Below are positions 24,962 through 34,676 of a DNA stretch of 37,375 nucleotides, piece by piece. Source of the stretch: Comamonadaceae bacterium (GTDB taxonomy: Bacteria; Pseudomonadota; Gammaproteobacteria; Burkholderiales; Burkholderiaceae_C); contig CANFHZ010000014.1 of NCBI GenBank assembly GCA_947446885.1, positions 1 to 37,375 on the forward strand, written 5' to 3'. Every line of letters starts with the position of its first letter. The first letter of the stretch is position 1. The position numbers were made by a program, and so were the translations under genes. Under the pieces are notes generated by a model. The model was not told the origin of the DNA. It saw only the letters and a list, made by a program, of their open reading frames with translations, and made no database searches.

Positions 24962-25476
24962 GGCCGGTAACTGATCTTTCGGCCAGCACAAGCGCCCACC
25001 CGCAGCCTGGTTTTTTGCACAAGCTGCTTGACTCCACTGCCCGCACGCAGGCGCTGCCTGCGCTGCCGCGGCCCTGGGTGTTTACCAACGGCGTGTTTGA
25101 CGTGTTGCACCGGGGCCATGTGGTGTACCTGGCGCAAGCCCGCGCGCTGGGTGCCAGCTTGATCGTGGCACTGAATACCGATGCATCCGCCCGCCGCCTC
25201 GGCAAAGGGCCTGATCGGCCGCTAAACAACGAAATGGACCGCGCCATGGTGATTGCCGCCTTGGGCGCAGTGGATCTGGTCACCTGGTTTGATGAAGACA
25301 CCCCTGAGGCCTTGATTGCGCAGCTGCGCCCCGACGTTCTGGTTAAAGGTGGCGATTACGACATGCAAACCCTGCCGGAGACGGCCTTGGTCCAATCCTG
25401 GGGAGGGCGTGCATTGGCCCTGCCTTTTGTCCGGGGCTATTCAACTACCGCGCTGGTACAAAAAATCCGCGCTTAG
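24958..25476 (+). CDS. rfaE2: D-glycero-beta-D-manno-heptose 1-phosphate adenylyltransferase
   Basis: This stand-alone 172-aa nucleotidyltransferase (the C-terminal half of E. coli HldE) forms ADP-heptose for LPS inner core. The family signature TNGVFDVLHRGHVVYL (about 42-57) contains the HxGH nucleotide motif, and NTDASARRLGKGPDRPLN (about 73-90), RPDVLVKGGDY (about 122-132) and GYSTTALVQKI at the end all match. The first 35 residues are an extension without clear function. Its start overlaps the diiron gene's stop, and its end overlaps the convergent YqjK-like gene by 4 nt. No rfaE1/hldA is in the window. Confidence 0.95.
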   Translation: MRPVTDLSASTSAHPQPGFLHKLLDSTARTQALPALPRPWVFTNGVFDVLHRGHVVYLAQARALGASLIVALNTDASARRLGKGPDRPLNNEMDRAMVIAALGAVDLVTWFDEDTPEALIAQLRPDVLVKGGDYDMQTLPETALVQSWGGRALALPFVRGYSTTALVQKIRA

Positions 25477-25778
25477 CCCCCTTGATCCGCTGGACGGGCT
25501 CGGGCAATCCACTGGCGCAGGTTTTGCCAGCGCTGCCACGTTGACCAGACTCGCACCGTTACACGCCACACTGCGCGGGGCTTGAGCACCACGCACGCAG
25601 CCAGTGCAGCAGCCCCATACAGCGGATTGCGGCGCAGCCATCCGCCTGCCTGAACCACTCGATCGGCCAGTGCAAAGCCGGGCTCCAGCTGCATCAGTTC
25701 CCGCCGCACTTGCGCCCGCAATACGGCGCTGTGTTGCAGCAAGCGGGTCTGGCGGGCGCGCAGATCGGCGTGGGTCAT
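25473..25778 (-). CDS. YqjK-like small protein
   Basis: The 101-aa product is basic and helical, with an Arg/Gln-rich start (LRARQTRLLQHSAVLRAQVRREL) and one possible membrane segment around 50-70 (PLYGAAALAACVVLKP). Its place as third gene after YqjD- and YqjE-like genes, plus the RRE-L and RNP-L-Y-G pattern, points to the YqjK family. It starts 5 nt after the YqjE-like stop. The function of this family is unknown. Confidence 0.65.
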   Translation of the reverse strand: MTHADLRARQTRLLQHSAVLRAQVRRELMQLEPGFALADRVVQAGGWLRRNPLYGAAALAACVVLKPRAVWRVTVRVWSTWQRWQNLRQWIARARPADQGG

Positions 25779-25783
25779 GGCGA

Positions 25784-26170
25784 CTAAGGAGCCGGTGGTA
25801 ATTCGGCGCCCCTGTCACGCCGCAATTCGGCCACGCTGGCCTGAAAGACGCCTCCGGGCTGGCGCAGACCTTGGCGCGCTTGCGCCAGGAGTAGCGCACC
25901 GCCGCCCAGAAAGACCACCGCCAAACCGGCGCAGGCCGCCAGTCTGTAGCCCTCCCAGAACAGCAGCAGTACGGTGCCGCACAGCAGCACCAGGCCCAGC
26001 GCGATGCACACCAGTGCCAAGGCAGCCAGCCACAGGACCGCGAACCAGCGCTGTTTTTCTGCTTCCAGCTCGGTGCTGATCAACTCCAGGCGGATTTGGG
26101 CAATTTCCAGCAGCGTGCCCAAAAGCTGGCGCAAAGAGGCCAGTAAACCGCTGCTTTTGGCGTGTTCCAT
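25784..26170 (-). CDS. YqjE-family (phage holin-like) membrane protein
   Basis: From ATG 26170 the product is 128 aa. An N-terminal amphipathic helix (SGLLASLRQLLGTLLEIAQIRLELI) precedes ELEAEKQRW and two membrane segments at about 45-70 and 75-97. This is the YqjE (Actino/proteobacterial holin-like) pattern. YqjE-type proteins are inner-membrane proteins of unknown role, often with YqjD. An open frame extends to 26248 but that would run into the YqjD-like gene. Confidence 0.82.
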   Translation of the reverse strand: MEHAKSSGLLASLRQLLGTLLEIAQIRLELISTELEAEKQRWFAVLWLAALALVCIALGLVLLCGTVLLLFWEGYRLAACAGLAVVFLGGGALLLAQARQGLRQPGGVFQASVAELRRDRGAELPPAP

Positions 26171-26198
26171 CGGTAGGGTAGGGGTACTGGCCCGGGTT

Positions 26199-26510
26199 TC
26201 AGCGGCGGCTGATGAGCACACCGAGGAGCAGGCCGGCCCCTGCGGCAATGGCGACTGATTTCCACGGGTTGTCGTGTACGAAGCGGTCGGTGCTTTGGGC
26301 TGCGGCCTTGGCGCTTTGGAGGGCGCTGTCTTGCAAGGATTTCAGTTCTTCCTTTGCCTTGTCCAGCCGCTGGGTGACGCGCTCCCGCACCGCATGGGCC
26401 TCTTCGCTGACTTGATCGGCGGTCATGCGCAGCAAGACCTGCGCGTCTTCAATGACCAGGTTCAGGTCGTGCATCAGTTTGGCTTTGTGTTCGGCGTCGA
26501 TGGCAATCAT
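26199..26510 (-). CDS. DUF883 (YqjD/ElaB) family protein
   Basis: The 103-aa protein has a long N-terminal coiled coil (residues about 5-75, with VIEDAQVLLRMTADQVSEEA) and a C-terminal glycine-zipper-like membrane anchor: FVHDNPWKSVAIAAGAGLLL then GVLISRR. This matches YqjD/ElaB/YgaM, C-tail-anchored inner-membrane proteins that can bind ribosomes in stationary phase in E. coli. A GGAGGACTCC ribosome site precedes the ATG, and a TAAAGT hexamer lies about 28 nt upstream as a possible -10. It is the first gene of the yqjD-E-K-like cluster. Confidence 0.9.
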   Translation of the reverse strand: MIAIDAEHKAKLMHDLNLVIEDAQVLLRMTADQVSEEAHAVRERVTQRLDKAKEELKSLQDSALQSAKAAAQSTDRFVHDNPWKSVAIAAGAGLLLGVLISRR

Positions 26511-26612
26511 GGAGTCCTCCGGATGGTGAAACGTTCACTTTACGGATTACCCGCATAAGTGGTCTTGATGTGGGTCAAAGGCTGTGCCGGTACCCGCAGC
26601 CGTGCCATTCCG

Positions 26613-27017
26613 TCACGCCGGGGCGGCGAAATCCTGCTCCAGCACCTCAATCGGCTGCCCGTGGGGCGTGCGGGCGGCGGCCGCTTCCCAGGCATGCTCG
26701 AGGCGGTGGATGTGCTCGGCCGTGCCCAGCCCCTGCGCCAGAACCAGTTGCTCCAGCGCGTCGACCCAGTGTTGGTAATAGCCGCTGCCATCGTCAGCGT
26801 CGCCGCGTGTGCGGGCCTGGGCAATGGTCTGGCTCAGCGCCTGCGCCCACTGCGCCCACGTGAACGCGCCGCGGGCATGCAGCTGGACCACGATGGCAAA
26901 AGCCTGGGCCTGCCAGGGTTCGGCAAACACCGGGCCCTGATCACCACCGGGTGGCAGGGGCAGCCCGCCGCGGCATTGGGCGGCGATGTCGGCCAGGGTG
27001 GCGCGCGGGGTGCTCAC
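26613..27017 (-). CDS. nitrile hydratase accessory (activator) protein
   Basis: The GTG at 27017 overlaps the beta-subunit stop (GTGA) and gives 134 aa. FAEPWQAQAFAIVVQLHARGAFTWAQWAQALSQ is interrupted here only for length; the key blocks are FAEPWQAQAFA (about 30-40), TWAQWAQ (about 52-58) and YYQHWVDALEQLVL (about 77-90), which match the NHase beta N-terminal fold and the small activator family. In cobalt enzymes this protein forms a complex with alpha that swaps in metal-loaded alpha. Third gene of the nitrile hydratase operon. Confidence 0.88.
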   Translation of the reverse strand: MSTPRATLADIAAQCRGGLPLPPGGDQGPVFAEPWQAQAFAIVVQLHARGAFTWAQWAQALSQTIAQARTRGDADDGSGYYQHWVDALEQLVLAQGLGTAEHIHRLEHAWEAAAARTPHGQPIEVLEQDFAAPA

Positions 27018-27697
27018 GCGCCGGTCTCCACGGCTTCCAGATACGGTTCCCAGGCATCTACGCTGACCAGCAGCCCGGTTGATGCGCCACTGCCCCACAA
27101 GTCCTGTCCGTCAAAGACCACGGTGTACAGCCAATGCGCTTCGTCAACAAAGGGCGGGACGGGGCGGCCCACGCGGGTGTCGGGAAACACGTGTGCGCCG
27201 TGGATGCGCTCAACCGTGCCGATGTGGCCCCGCACATAGCGCGGCAGGCGGGTATGCCCTGCGGGGTGGATTTGCCGTGCCCGCACGCGCTGCCCGACCG
27301 TGAAGCGGGCCGGGGCGTCTATGTTGCGGGTGCTGGCCGTGCCCCGGGCCAGGGCCTGCGCGGTTTGGGCTGCGTCCAGGCGGCGAACGCCAGGCAATGG
27401 CGGGCTGTCCGCCAGTCCGGTCTGCAACTCGGCGGCGCTGACCATGCCGCGCTCGCACATCAACTTTTCGAGACCCGCCAGCCAGATGGCGTAATAACTG
27501 CTGCCAAGATACTGCGCGGGCGGCAAGGATTCGCGCGCGCTGCGGGAGATGTCGATATTCCACTGGCCGCAGGCACCCATGGCCACGGTGATAGCGAGCG
27601 CTTGGCGCTCCCAGGCGGCGTGGAACAGCGGCTCGCTAATCTCGGGGCGCACGGGGCCGAAGCCCTGCATGCCTCCCATGTCATGCACGCCGTTCAT
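27014..27697 (-). CDS. nthB: nitrile hydratase subunit beta
   Basis: The 227-aa product starts [16 protein letters not shown], the hallmark of NHase beta. An N-terminal helical domain ([33 protein letters not shown]) is followed by the SH3-like C-terminal domain (about 130-225: [23 protein letters not shown] split at [36 protein letters not shown]). Together with alpha it converts nitriles to amides. The start overlaps the alpha stop by 4 nt and the end overlaps the activator start, so all three are coupled. Confidence 0.95.
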   Translation of the reverse strand: MNGVHDMGGMQGFGPVRPEISEPLFHAAWERQALAITVAMGACGQWNIDISRSARESLPPAQYLGSSYYAIWLAGLEKLMCERGMVSAAELQTGLADSPPLPGVRRLDAAQTAQALARGTASTRNIDAPARFTVGQRVRARQIHPAGHTRLPRYVRGHIGTVERIHGAHVFPDTRVGRPVPPFVDEAHWLYTVVFDGQDLWGSGASTGLLVSVDAWEPYLEAVETGA

Positions 27698-28344
27698 GCT
27701 GCTACCCCCGCCACGGCAGAGGGTGGCCGCGCCAGGCCTGTACCGATCATGCTGTCGCGCGTGACCAGCGCGGCGAGTTGTTCCTGCGTCCACCCCTCCG
27801 TTCCTGCCGGGCGCATGGGCACGACCAGATAGCGCACCTCGGCGGTCGAATCCCACACGCGCAGGGTCACCTTGTCGCCCATCTGCACGCCAAAGTCGGC
27901 CAGCACCCCCCGCGGGTCCATCACCGCTTTGCTGCGGTAGGGCGCGCTCTTGTACCAAACGGGTGGCAGGCCCAGCACCGGCCAGGGGTAGCAGCTGCAT
28001 AGCGTGCAGACCACCATGTGGTGCGTCTGCGGCGTGTTGGCCACCGCCACCATGTGCTCGCCTTGCCGGCCGGTGTAGCCCATGTCCGCGATGGCGGCGG
28101 TGGCGTCGCGCATCAGCCAGTCAAAAAATGCTGGTTCGTCCCAGGCCCGCGCCACCACCCGCGCCCCGTTGTGGGGCCCCACCTGGTGTTCATAGGTTTC
28201 GATGATCACATCCAGCGCCGCCGGATCCAGATAGCCTTTTTCCACCAGCAGGCTTTGCAGCGCCCGCACACGGACGTCCATTTCGCTGAGGTGGGAGTGA
28301 TCGTGGTTGTGATCGTGGCTGTGTGCGTGGTGTTCCTGGGTCAT
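27694..28344 (-). CDS. nthA: nitrile hydratase subunit alpha, cobalt type
   Basis: The ATG at 28344 gives 216 aa. The metal-binding motif VVCTLCSC has Cys113, Cys116 and Cys118; Thr at the second position marks the non-corrin cobalt class (iron enzymes carry Ser). [15 protein letters not shown] follows, typical of alpha subunits. The two later Cys are normally oxidised to sulfinic and sulfenic acids. The N-terminus is odd: eight His within residues 5-18, alternating with Asp, Ser and Asn, before the conserved core starts near residue 22. No amidase or nitrilase gene is adjacent in this window. A TATCAT hexamer lies 6 nt upstream of the ATG. Confidence 0.95.
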   Translation of the reverse strand: MTQEHHAHSHDHNHDHSHLSEMDVRVRALQSLLVEKGYLDPAALDVIIETYEHQVGPHNGARVVARAWDEPAFFDWLMRDATAAIADMGYTGRQGEHMVAVANTPQTHHMVVCTLCSCYPWPVLGLPPVWYKSAPYRSKAVMDPRGVLADFGVQMGDKVTLRVWDSTAEVRYLVVPMRPAGTEGWTQEQLAALVTRDSMIGTGLARPPSAVAGVAA

Positions 28345-28350
28345 GGACGG

Positions 28351-28356
28351 ATGATA
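28351..28356 (-). promoter_or_regulatory. -10-like hexamer (TATCAT) of the nitrile hydratase operon
   Basis: TATCAT on the minus strand ends exactly 6 nt before the alpha-subunit ATG, with CCGTCC between and no Shine-Dalgarno, consistent with a leaderless transcript. No strong -35 seen. Confidence 0.4.
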
Positions 28357-28403
28357 GTGAGCGCTGGCGCATACTTCCCGCCCCATCCCGCTCTGGCCCG
28401 TTC

Positions 28404-29486
28404 ATGCCCCGCACCTTCACGCTCAGCGACTTTGATTTCGCGTTGCCCCCGGAATTGATTGCCCAGCACCCTGCCGCGCAGCGCAGCGCTGCGCGCTTGC
28501 TGGATGCCCGTGGTGTGCCCTTGGTGGACCGCATTTTTCATGCGCTGCCTGGTTTGTTGCGGGCCGGGGATTTGCTGGTGCTCAACGACACACGGGTGAT
28601 GAAGGCGCGCTTCTTCGGCGAAAAGGCCAGCGGTGGCAAATTGGAAATTCTGGTGGAGCGGGTGCTGGGGGGCAACCAGGTCGCCGCGCATTTGCGGGTG
28701 AGCAAAAAACCGGCACCGGGCGATACCGTGGCGCTGCACACCGCGCCTGGCCAGGCGGACGGTTTGCGCGCCACGCTGCTGGGGCGCTGGCCGGATGCGC
28801 AGGGGCCGCTGTTCCGTTTTGTGCTCTCCAACGACGCCGGCGATGACCCTTACACGCTGATGGAACGCCACGGCCATATGCCCCTGCCGCCCTATATCTC
28901 CCGGCAGCAGGACGGTGCGGACCCGGATGCGCAAGAGGACGCGCAGCGCTACCAGACGGTGTTTGCCAAAACCCCCGGCGCAATCGCTGCGCCCACGGCC
29001 GCGCTGCATTTTGATGAGGCGCTTCTGGCGCAGCTCGATGCCATGGGCGTTCAACGCGCGCATGTGACCTTGCATGTGGGCGCGGGCACTTTTCAGCCGG
29101 TCAAAACTGAGAACCTGGCGGAGCACCGCATGCACAGCGAGTGGTACCAGGTACCGCAGGCTACGCAAGACGCGATAGCCGCCTGCCGGGCGCGCGGCGG
29201 GCGGGTGGTGGCGGTGGGCACAACCACCGTTCGCACGCTGGAGAGCTGGGCGGCCAGCGGTGTGGCCGCAGGCGATACCAGTATTTTTATTACGCCTGGC
29301 TTCCGGTTTCAGGTGGTTGACATGTTGATCACCAACTTCCACCTGCCCAAATCAACGCTGCTGATGCTGATTAGCGCGTTTGCGGGCTATGAGCCGGTGA
29401 TGGCGGCCTACCGCCACGCGATTGCGCAGCAGTACCGCTTTTTTAGCTACGGCGACGCCATGGTGTTGGAGCGCGGCGCGCACTAG
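28404..29486 (+). CDS. queA: S-adenosylmethionine:tRNA ribosyltransferase-isomerase
   Basis: QueA (360 aa) adds the epoxycyclopentandiol-forming ribosyl unit of SAM to preQ1 in tRNA wobble position 34. The ATG at 28404 begins the conserved [34 protein letters not shown] near 58, RFVLSN..., MPLPPYI near 160, [15 protein letters not shown] near 190, [12 protein letters not shown] near 218 and [19 protein letters not shown] near 312 are all family motifs. An open frame extends upstream to 28323 but enters the nitrile hydratase leader. Downstream tgt completes the pair of queuosine genes. Confidence 0.97.
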   Translation: MPRTFTLSDFDFALPPELIAQHPAAQRSAARLLDARGVPLVDRIFHALPGLLRAGDLLVLNDTRVMKARFFGEKASGGKLEILVERVLGGNQVAAHLRVSKKPAPGDTVALHTAPGQADGLRATLLGRWPDAQGPLFRFVLSNDAGDDPYTLMERHGHMPLPPYISRQQDGADPDAQEDAQRYQTVFAKTPGAIAAPTAALHFDEALLAQLDAMGVQRAHVTLHVGAGTFQPVKTENLAEHRMHSEWYQVPQATQDAIAACRARGGRVVAVGTTTVRTLESWAASGVAAGDTSIFITPGFRFQVVDMLITNFHLPKSTLLMLISAFAGYEPVMAAYRHAIAQQYRFFSYGDAMVLERGAH

Positions 29487-29649
29487 CCGGAGACTGTCAC
29501 AGCGCGGGCGTGGCCTGGTAGCGCACGCCGGGCCGCCCTTGCTGGTCGGTCCCCCGCGTCCAGAAAATGGCTGTGTGTGCAAGCCTTTACTCAGAAAAAA
29601 GTACAGCAAAGCAGAACGTTAGACGCCCGCGTTCGGCAAGCCGCCCGCC

Positions 29650-30873
<1,224 letters not shown>

Positions 30874-30899
30874 GGCCGGGTGCTGCTGCATCCCTTTGC

Positions 30900-30905
30900 T
30901 ACACT
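30900..30905 (+). promoter_or_regulatory. -10-like hexamer (TACACT) before the trp leader
   Basis: TACACT ends 7 nt before the ATG of the putative leader peptide at 30913, within the 304-bp tgt-trpE gap. No good -35 was recognised. Confidence 0.4.
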
Positions 30906-30912
30906 GGTCGCC

Positions 30913-31017
30913 ATGTTTATCCACCGCATCAGCATCACAGGTTGTAGTGACCGGGGAGCCTGGCCCTGGCGGACTTCGCTTCGTGCGCCAGCGCGTGGCG
31001 CAGTGCCCGTGGTTTGA
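30913..31017 (+). CDS. putative trp leader peptide
   Basis: A 34-codon frame lies in the tgt-trpE gap. It has Trp codons at positions 17 and 19 (TGG at 30961 and 30967) and a -10-like TACACT just upstream. There is no Shine-Dalgarno, so it would be translated from a leaderless transcript. The Trp codons sit at the 5' arm of one of two competing stems (30966-31001). This is what a trp attenuator would show, but no U-tract terminator follows, so the call is tentative. Confidence 0.45.
   Translation: MFIHRISITGCSDRGAWPWRTSLRAPARGAVPVV
30966..31001 (+). promoter_or_regulatory. two mutually exclusive stems, candidate trp attenuator
   Basis: CTGGCG (30966-30971) can pair with CGCCAG (30986-30991). 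GCGCCA (30985-30990) can instead pair with TGGCGC (30996-31001), with a 5-nt loop. The two share the same central arm. The second Trp codon of the putative leader lies in the first arm, so a stalled ribosome would favour the second stem. A GCGCC further on (31028-31032) could pair with the third arm. The remaining gap to trpE (31033-31177) shows no other clear feature. Confidence 0.4.
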
Positions 31018-31177
31018 TTGGCGGTCCGCGCCGTAGTTCGCAAGCCCGGTTTCTGCAGCCAGCGCAGACAGCACGCCCGGCAGCGGATCACCATCCGCCC
31101 ACACCCCATTCCCTCGGTCCCCGCCTCGCGCAAAGACGCTGCTGCGGCGACCTTGAACTTGCAAAGGCCTGGCTACC

Positions 31178-32704
31178 GTGACCACCGAGACCGAATTTCA
31201 AACCCTGGCAGCCCAGGGCTACAACCGCATACCGCTGCTGGCGCAAGCGTTTGCAGACCTGGAAACGCCGCTTTCCCTGTACCTCAAGCTCACCGATAAC
31301 GCCCCATTCAGTTTTTTGCTGGAGTCGGTGGTGGGTGGCGAGCGCTTCGGGCGCTACAGCTTCATCGGCCTGCCAGCGCGCACGTTTTTGCGTAGCAGCG
31401 GTTTTGGCGCGCAAGCGCGTACCGAGGTCGTGACCGACGGCGCGGTGGTCGAAATCTCTGACCGCAACCCGCTGGACTTTATTGCCGACTACCAAAGCCG
31501 GTTCAAAGTCGCGCTGCGTCCGGGTTTGCCCCGGTTTTGCGGCGGCTTGGCGGGTTACTTTGGCTACGACGTGGTGCGTTATATCGAGAAGAGGTTGGAG
31601 GCCACGTGCCCGCCCGATGAATTGCATTGCCCGGACATCCTGCTGCTGCAATGCGAAGAACTTGCGGTGATTGACAACCTGTCTGGCAAGCTGCATTTGA
31701 TCGTGTACGCGGACCCCGCTACGCCGGATGCCTATGCCCGCGGCACTGCGCGCCTGGCTTCGCTCAAAGCACAACTCAACCTGGCGGTACGGGTGCCGCA
31801 AGTGGTGCCCGGCCCGGCGCAGCCAGCCCAGCGCGACTTTGCGAAAGCAGATTACCTGGCCGCCGTTTTGCGCGCCAAAGAATTGATTGCGGGGGGCGAC
31901 TTCATGCAGGTGCAGGTGGGGCAGCGCATCAAAAAGCCGTATACCGCTGCGCCCCTGAGCCTGTACCGCGCGCTGCGTTCGCTCAATCCCAGCCCCTATA
32001 TGTATTACTACAACTTCAGCGGTGCCAGCGCAGACGCCAGCGCGGACTTTCATGTGGTCGGGGCCAGTCCGGAGATTCTGGTGCGCCAGGAATCGGTGAC
32101 GGCGGCAGACGGCCCGGCCACCAAAGTCACCATCCGCCCGCTGGCGGGTACCCGGCCGCGCGGTGCCACGCCGGAGCTGGACCTGGCCGCCGAGGCCGAA
32201 CTCGTGGGCGACCCCAAAGAGCGTGCCGAACACGTGATGCTGATAGACCTTGCGCGCAATGACATTGGCCGGATTGCGCAAACCGGCACGGTGAAAGTGA
32301 CAGACGCTTTTTGCGTGGAGCGATACAGCCATGTCATGCACATCGTGAGCAACGTCGAGGGGGTCTTGAACGCGGGCATGCGCAATATGGACGTACTGCG
32401 CGCCACCTTCCCGGCCGGCACCTTGACTGGCGCCCCCAAAGTGCACGCCATGGAGCTGATAGACCAGCTCGAACCGACCAAGCGCGGTATTTATGGCGGT
32501 GCCTGCGGTTACCTGAGCTATGCCGGCGATATGGACGTGGCAATCGCCATCCGCACCGGTATCGTGAAAGACCAAACCCTGTATGTGCAGGCCGCAGCAG
32601 GCGTTGTGGCCGACAGCGTGCCGGAAATGGAATGGGCCGAAACCGAGCACAAAGCCCGCGCGCTCCTGCGTGCGGCCGAGTTGGTCGAGCAAGGTTTGGA
32701 GTGA
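31178..32704 (+). CDS. trpE: anthranilate synthase component I
   Basis: TrpE (508 aa) makes anthranilate from chorismate using ammonia supplied by TrpG. The start is GTG 31178, with AAAGG at 31164-31168. The N-terminal feedback region is present (LLESVVGGERFGRYSFIG near 47-64, with the LLES motif for tryptophan binding). The catalytic core shows GGDFMQVQVGQRI, SPYMYYYNF, VVGASPEILVR, IRPLAGTRPRG, MLIDLARNDIG, FPAGTLTGAPKV and GIYGGACGYL. It is the first structural gene of the trp cluster, and its stop overlaps the region just before the chorismate mutase start. Confidence 0.97.
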   Translation: MTTETEFQTLAAQGYNRIPLLAQAFADLETPLSLYLKLTDNAPFSFLLESVVGGERFGRYSFIGLPARTFLRSSGFGAQARTEVVTDGAVVEISDRNPLDFIADYQSRFKVALRPGLPRFCGGLAGYFGYDVVRYIEKRLEATCPPDELHCPDILLLQCEELAVIDNLSGKLHLIVYADPATPDAYARGTARLASLKAQLNLAVRVPQVVPGPAQPAQRDFAKADYLAAVLRAKELIAGGDFMQVQVGQRIKKPYTAAPLSLYRALRSLNPSPYMYYYNFSGASADASADFHVVGASPEILVRQESVTAADGPATKVTIRPLAGTRPRGATPELDLAAEAELVGDPKERAEHVMLIDLARNDIGRIAQTGTVKVTDAFCVERYSHVMHIVSNVEGVLNAGMRNMDVLRATFPAGTLTGAPKVHAMELIDQLEPTKRGIYGGACGYLSYAGDMDVAIAIRTGIVKDQTLYVQAAAGVVADSVPEMEWAETEHKARALLRAAELVEQGLE

Positions 32705-32709
32705 TTGAG

Positions 32710-33036
32710 ATGGACGTCGACACCTTATTGGACGTGCAGCACTGCAACACCATGGTGCAGGTACGCAGCTGCATCGATGCGATTGACGACAGGGTCGTTG
32801 CCCTTTTGGCCGCGCGCAGCGGCTACATCGCGCAGGCCGCACGCATCAAACAGAGAGCGGATCAAATCGTGGATCTAGAGCGTGTGGAATACATCGTGCA
32901 ACGCGTACGCGACGCCATGGGGGTACGTGCCGCTCCGCCCGAGATTGCCGAAGCCGCGTATCGCGCGCTGATTGATGCTTCGATTGCCTACGAAAAGCTT
33001 GAATTCGCGCGTTTGCGCGCGGGAGGCCCGCTATGA
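32710..33036 (+). CDS. AroQ-class chorismate mutase (PchB-like)
   Basis: The ATG at 32710 with GGAG at 32698-32701 gives 108 aa; a GTG at 32701 overlapping trpE would add three residues. The all-helical AroQ pattern is clear: [21 protein letters not shown] (shown as [16 protein letters not shown]), an AARIKQ helix with the catalytic Lys, [14 protein letters not shown], and [18 protein letters not shown]. It is closest in style to PchB-type small mutases. It would convert chorismate to prephenate, the route to Phe/Tyr, though sitting between trpE and trpG. It overlaps trpG by 4 nt (ATGA). An isochorismate-pyruvate lyase side activity cannot be excluded. Confidence 0.88.
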   Translation: MDVDTLLDVQHCNTMVQVRSCIDAIDDRVVALLAARSGYIAQAARIKQRADQIVDLERVEYIVQRVRDAMGVRAAPPEIAEAAYRALIDASIAYEKLEFARLRAGGPL

Positions 33037-33608
33037 AACTGCTGATGATCGACAACTACGACAGCTTTACCTACAACATCGTTCAGTACTTCGGCGAACT
33101 CGGTGCACAGGTGGAGGTGTTTCGCAATGACGAAGTTACTTTGGAAGAAATTGCCGCCCGCGCACCCGACCGTTTGGTCGTGTCCCCTGGCCCTTGCTCA
33201 CCCAATGAAGCGGGTATATCGGTTTCTGCGATCCGCTATTTCATGGGCAGGCTGCCGATTCTGGGCGTGTGCCTGGGCCACCAGAGTATTGGTGCGGCCC
33301 TGGGCGGAACTATTGTGCGGGCCCAGACTTTGATGCATGGCAAGACCAGTGTGATCACGACCACGCAAGAGGGCGTTTTTGCCGGACTGCCGCAGCAGTT
33401 CACCGTGAACCGCTACCACTCGCTGGCCATTGAGCGCAGCAGCTGCCCCAAAGAGTTGGCGGTGACGGCCTGGACCGATGACGGTGAAATCATGGCCGTG
33501 CGCCACACTGGCTTGGCGCACGCCGTGCGCATGGAGGGCGTGCAGTTTCATCCCGAGAGCATCCTGACCGAGCATGGGCATGCGATGCTGAAAAATTTTC
33601 TGAACTGA
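33033..33608 (+). CDS. trpG: anthranilate synthase component II (glutamine amidotransferase)
   Basis: TrpG (191 aa) is the class I amidotransferase that releases ammonia from glutamine for TrpE. Motifs: [18 protein letters not shown] at the start, [15 protein letters not shown] (about 49-63), the nucleophile Cys in [10 protein letters not shown] (about 76-85), and the His-Glu pair in [14 protein letters not shown] (about 169-182). It starts inside the chorismate mutase stop (4-nt overlap) and ends 10 nt before the aldolase gene. It may also serve p-aminobenzoate synthesis, as some TrpG proteins do. Confidence 0.97.
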   Translation: MKLLMIDNYDSFTYNIVQYFGELGAQVEVFRNDEVTLEEIAARAPDRLVVSPGPCSPNEAGISVSAIRYFMGRLPILGVCLGHQSIGAALGGTIVRAQTLMHGKTSVITTTQEGVFAGLPQQFTVNRYHSLAIERSSCPKELAVTAWTDDGEIMAVRHTGLAHAVRMEGVQFHPESILTEHGHAMLKNFLN

Positions 33609-33618
33609 AGGACATCCG

Positions 33619-34656
33619 ATGCGCACCATCGTTGATTTGCGGAGTGACACCGTCACCCGCCCCACCCCGGCCATGCGCCAGGCCATGTTCGATGCCGACG
33701 TGGGCGACGACGTTTTCGGGGACGACCCGACCGTGAACGCCTTGCAGGAGCGCATTGCCGCCATGACCGGTAAAGAGGCGGCGCTCTACATGCCCACGGG
33801 CACGCAAAGCAATTTATGTGGATTGTTGGCGCACTGCCAGCGTGGCGATGAATACATCGTGGGCCAGCTGGCCCATACCTACCGCTACGAGGGTGGCGGC
33901 GCAGCGGTGCTGGGCAGCATCCAGCCCCAGCCTTTGGCCCAGGACGCGCAGGGCCGCATGGCGCTGGCCGATATCGCGAGCGCGATCAAGCCCGATGACG
34001 CGCATTTCGCGCGTACCCGTTTGCTGTGTTTGGAGAACACCTGGAACGGCCATGTGATGCCGCAGGATTATTTGGAAGCCGCGGCGGCTCTGGCACGCGC
34101 GCAAGGTCTGGCGGTGCATTTGGATGGGGCGCGTGTGTTCAACGCGGCGGTAGCCAACGCCGGTGCCGCGGGCGACGCCGGGGCTGCGTTGCGTCGCATT
34201 ACCGATGTGTTTGACAGCGTGTCCGTGTGTTTTAGCAAGGGCCTGGGCGCCCCCATGGGCTCGGCCCTCTGCGGATCTAAAGACTTGATCGCGCGTGCGC
34301 ACCGCATCCGCAAAATGACCGGCGGCGGTTTGCGCCAGGCGGGTGTGGTCGCCGCTGCCGCGTTGTATGCGCTGGACCACCATGTGCAGCGCCTGGAACA
34401 AGACCATGCGATGGCGCAGCGGCTGGCCGCAGGCTTGCAAGGCCTGCCGGGTTTGTCGGTGCGTTCGGCGCAGACCAATGTCGTATTTCTTGACGTGACC
34501 GAGGGCCGTGGCCCGGCTTTACTGGCGCACCTTAAAGGCGCCGGGGTCTTGGCTACCGGCATGCTCGGTCTGCGTTTTGTCACCCATCTGGATGTGGACG
34601 CAGCCGGTATTGACCGCGCTATCGCAGCCATCCGCGCGTTTGTGCAAGCGACTTGA
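33619..34656 (+). CDS. ltaE: low-specificity L-threonine aldolase
   Basis: This 345-aa PLP enzyme cleaves L-threonine or L-allo-threonine to glycine and acetaldehyde. [20 protein letters not shown] at the start, [15 protein letters not shown] (about 30-44), [13 protein letters not shown] near 168 and the PLP-lysine motif [12 protein letters not shown] (about 203-214) match the family. An AAGGA site at 33607-33611 supports the ATG. It lies within the trp cluster between trpG and trpD with small gaps. It has no known role in tryptophan synthesis, although TrpB's partner amino acid serine is related to glycine metabolism. Confidence 0.94.
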   Translation: MRTIVDLRSDTVTRPTPAMRQAMFDADVGDDVFGDDPTVNALQERIAAMTGKEAALYMPTGTQSNLCGLLAHCQRGDEYIVGQLAHTYRYEGGGAAVLGSIQPQPLAQDAQGRMALADIASAIKPDDAHFARTRLLCLENTWNGHVMPQDYLEAAAALARAQGLAVHLDGARVFNAAVANAGAAGDAGAALRRITDVFDSVSVCFSKGLGAPMGSALCGSKDLIARAHRIRKMTGGGLRQAGVVAAAALYALDHHVQRLEQDHAMAQRLAAGLQGLPGLSVRSAQTNVVFLDVTEGRGPALLAHLKGAGVLATGMLGLRFVTHLDVDAAGIDRAIAAIRAFVQAT

Positions 34657-34676
34657 TCGCCGCAGGAGCCACGCCT

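Noticed and set aside
31088-32842. 584-codon minus-strand frame opposite trpE
   Set aside because: trpE motifs on the plus strand are complete; the antisense product has no family resemblance. The same holds for minus frames at 30052-31185, 35100-36287 and 23957-24991.
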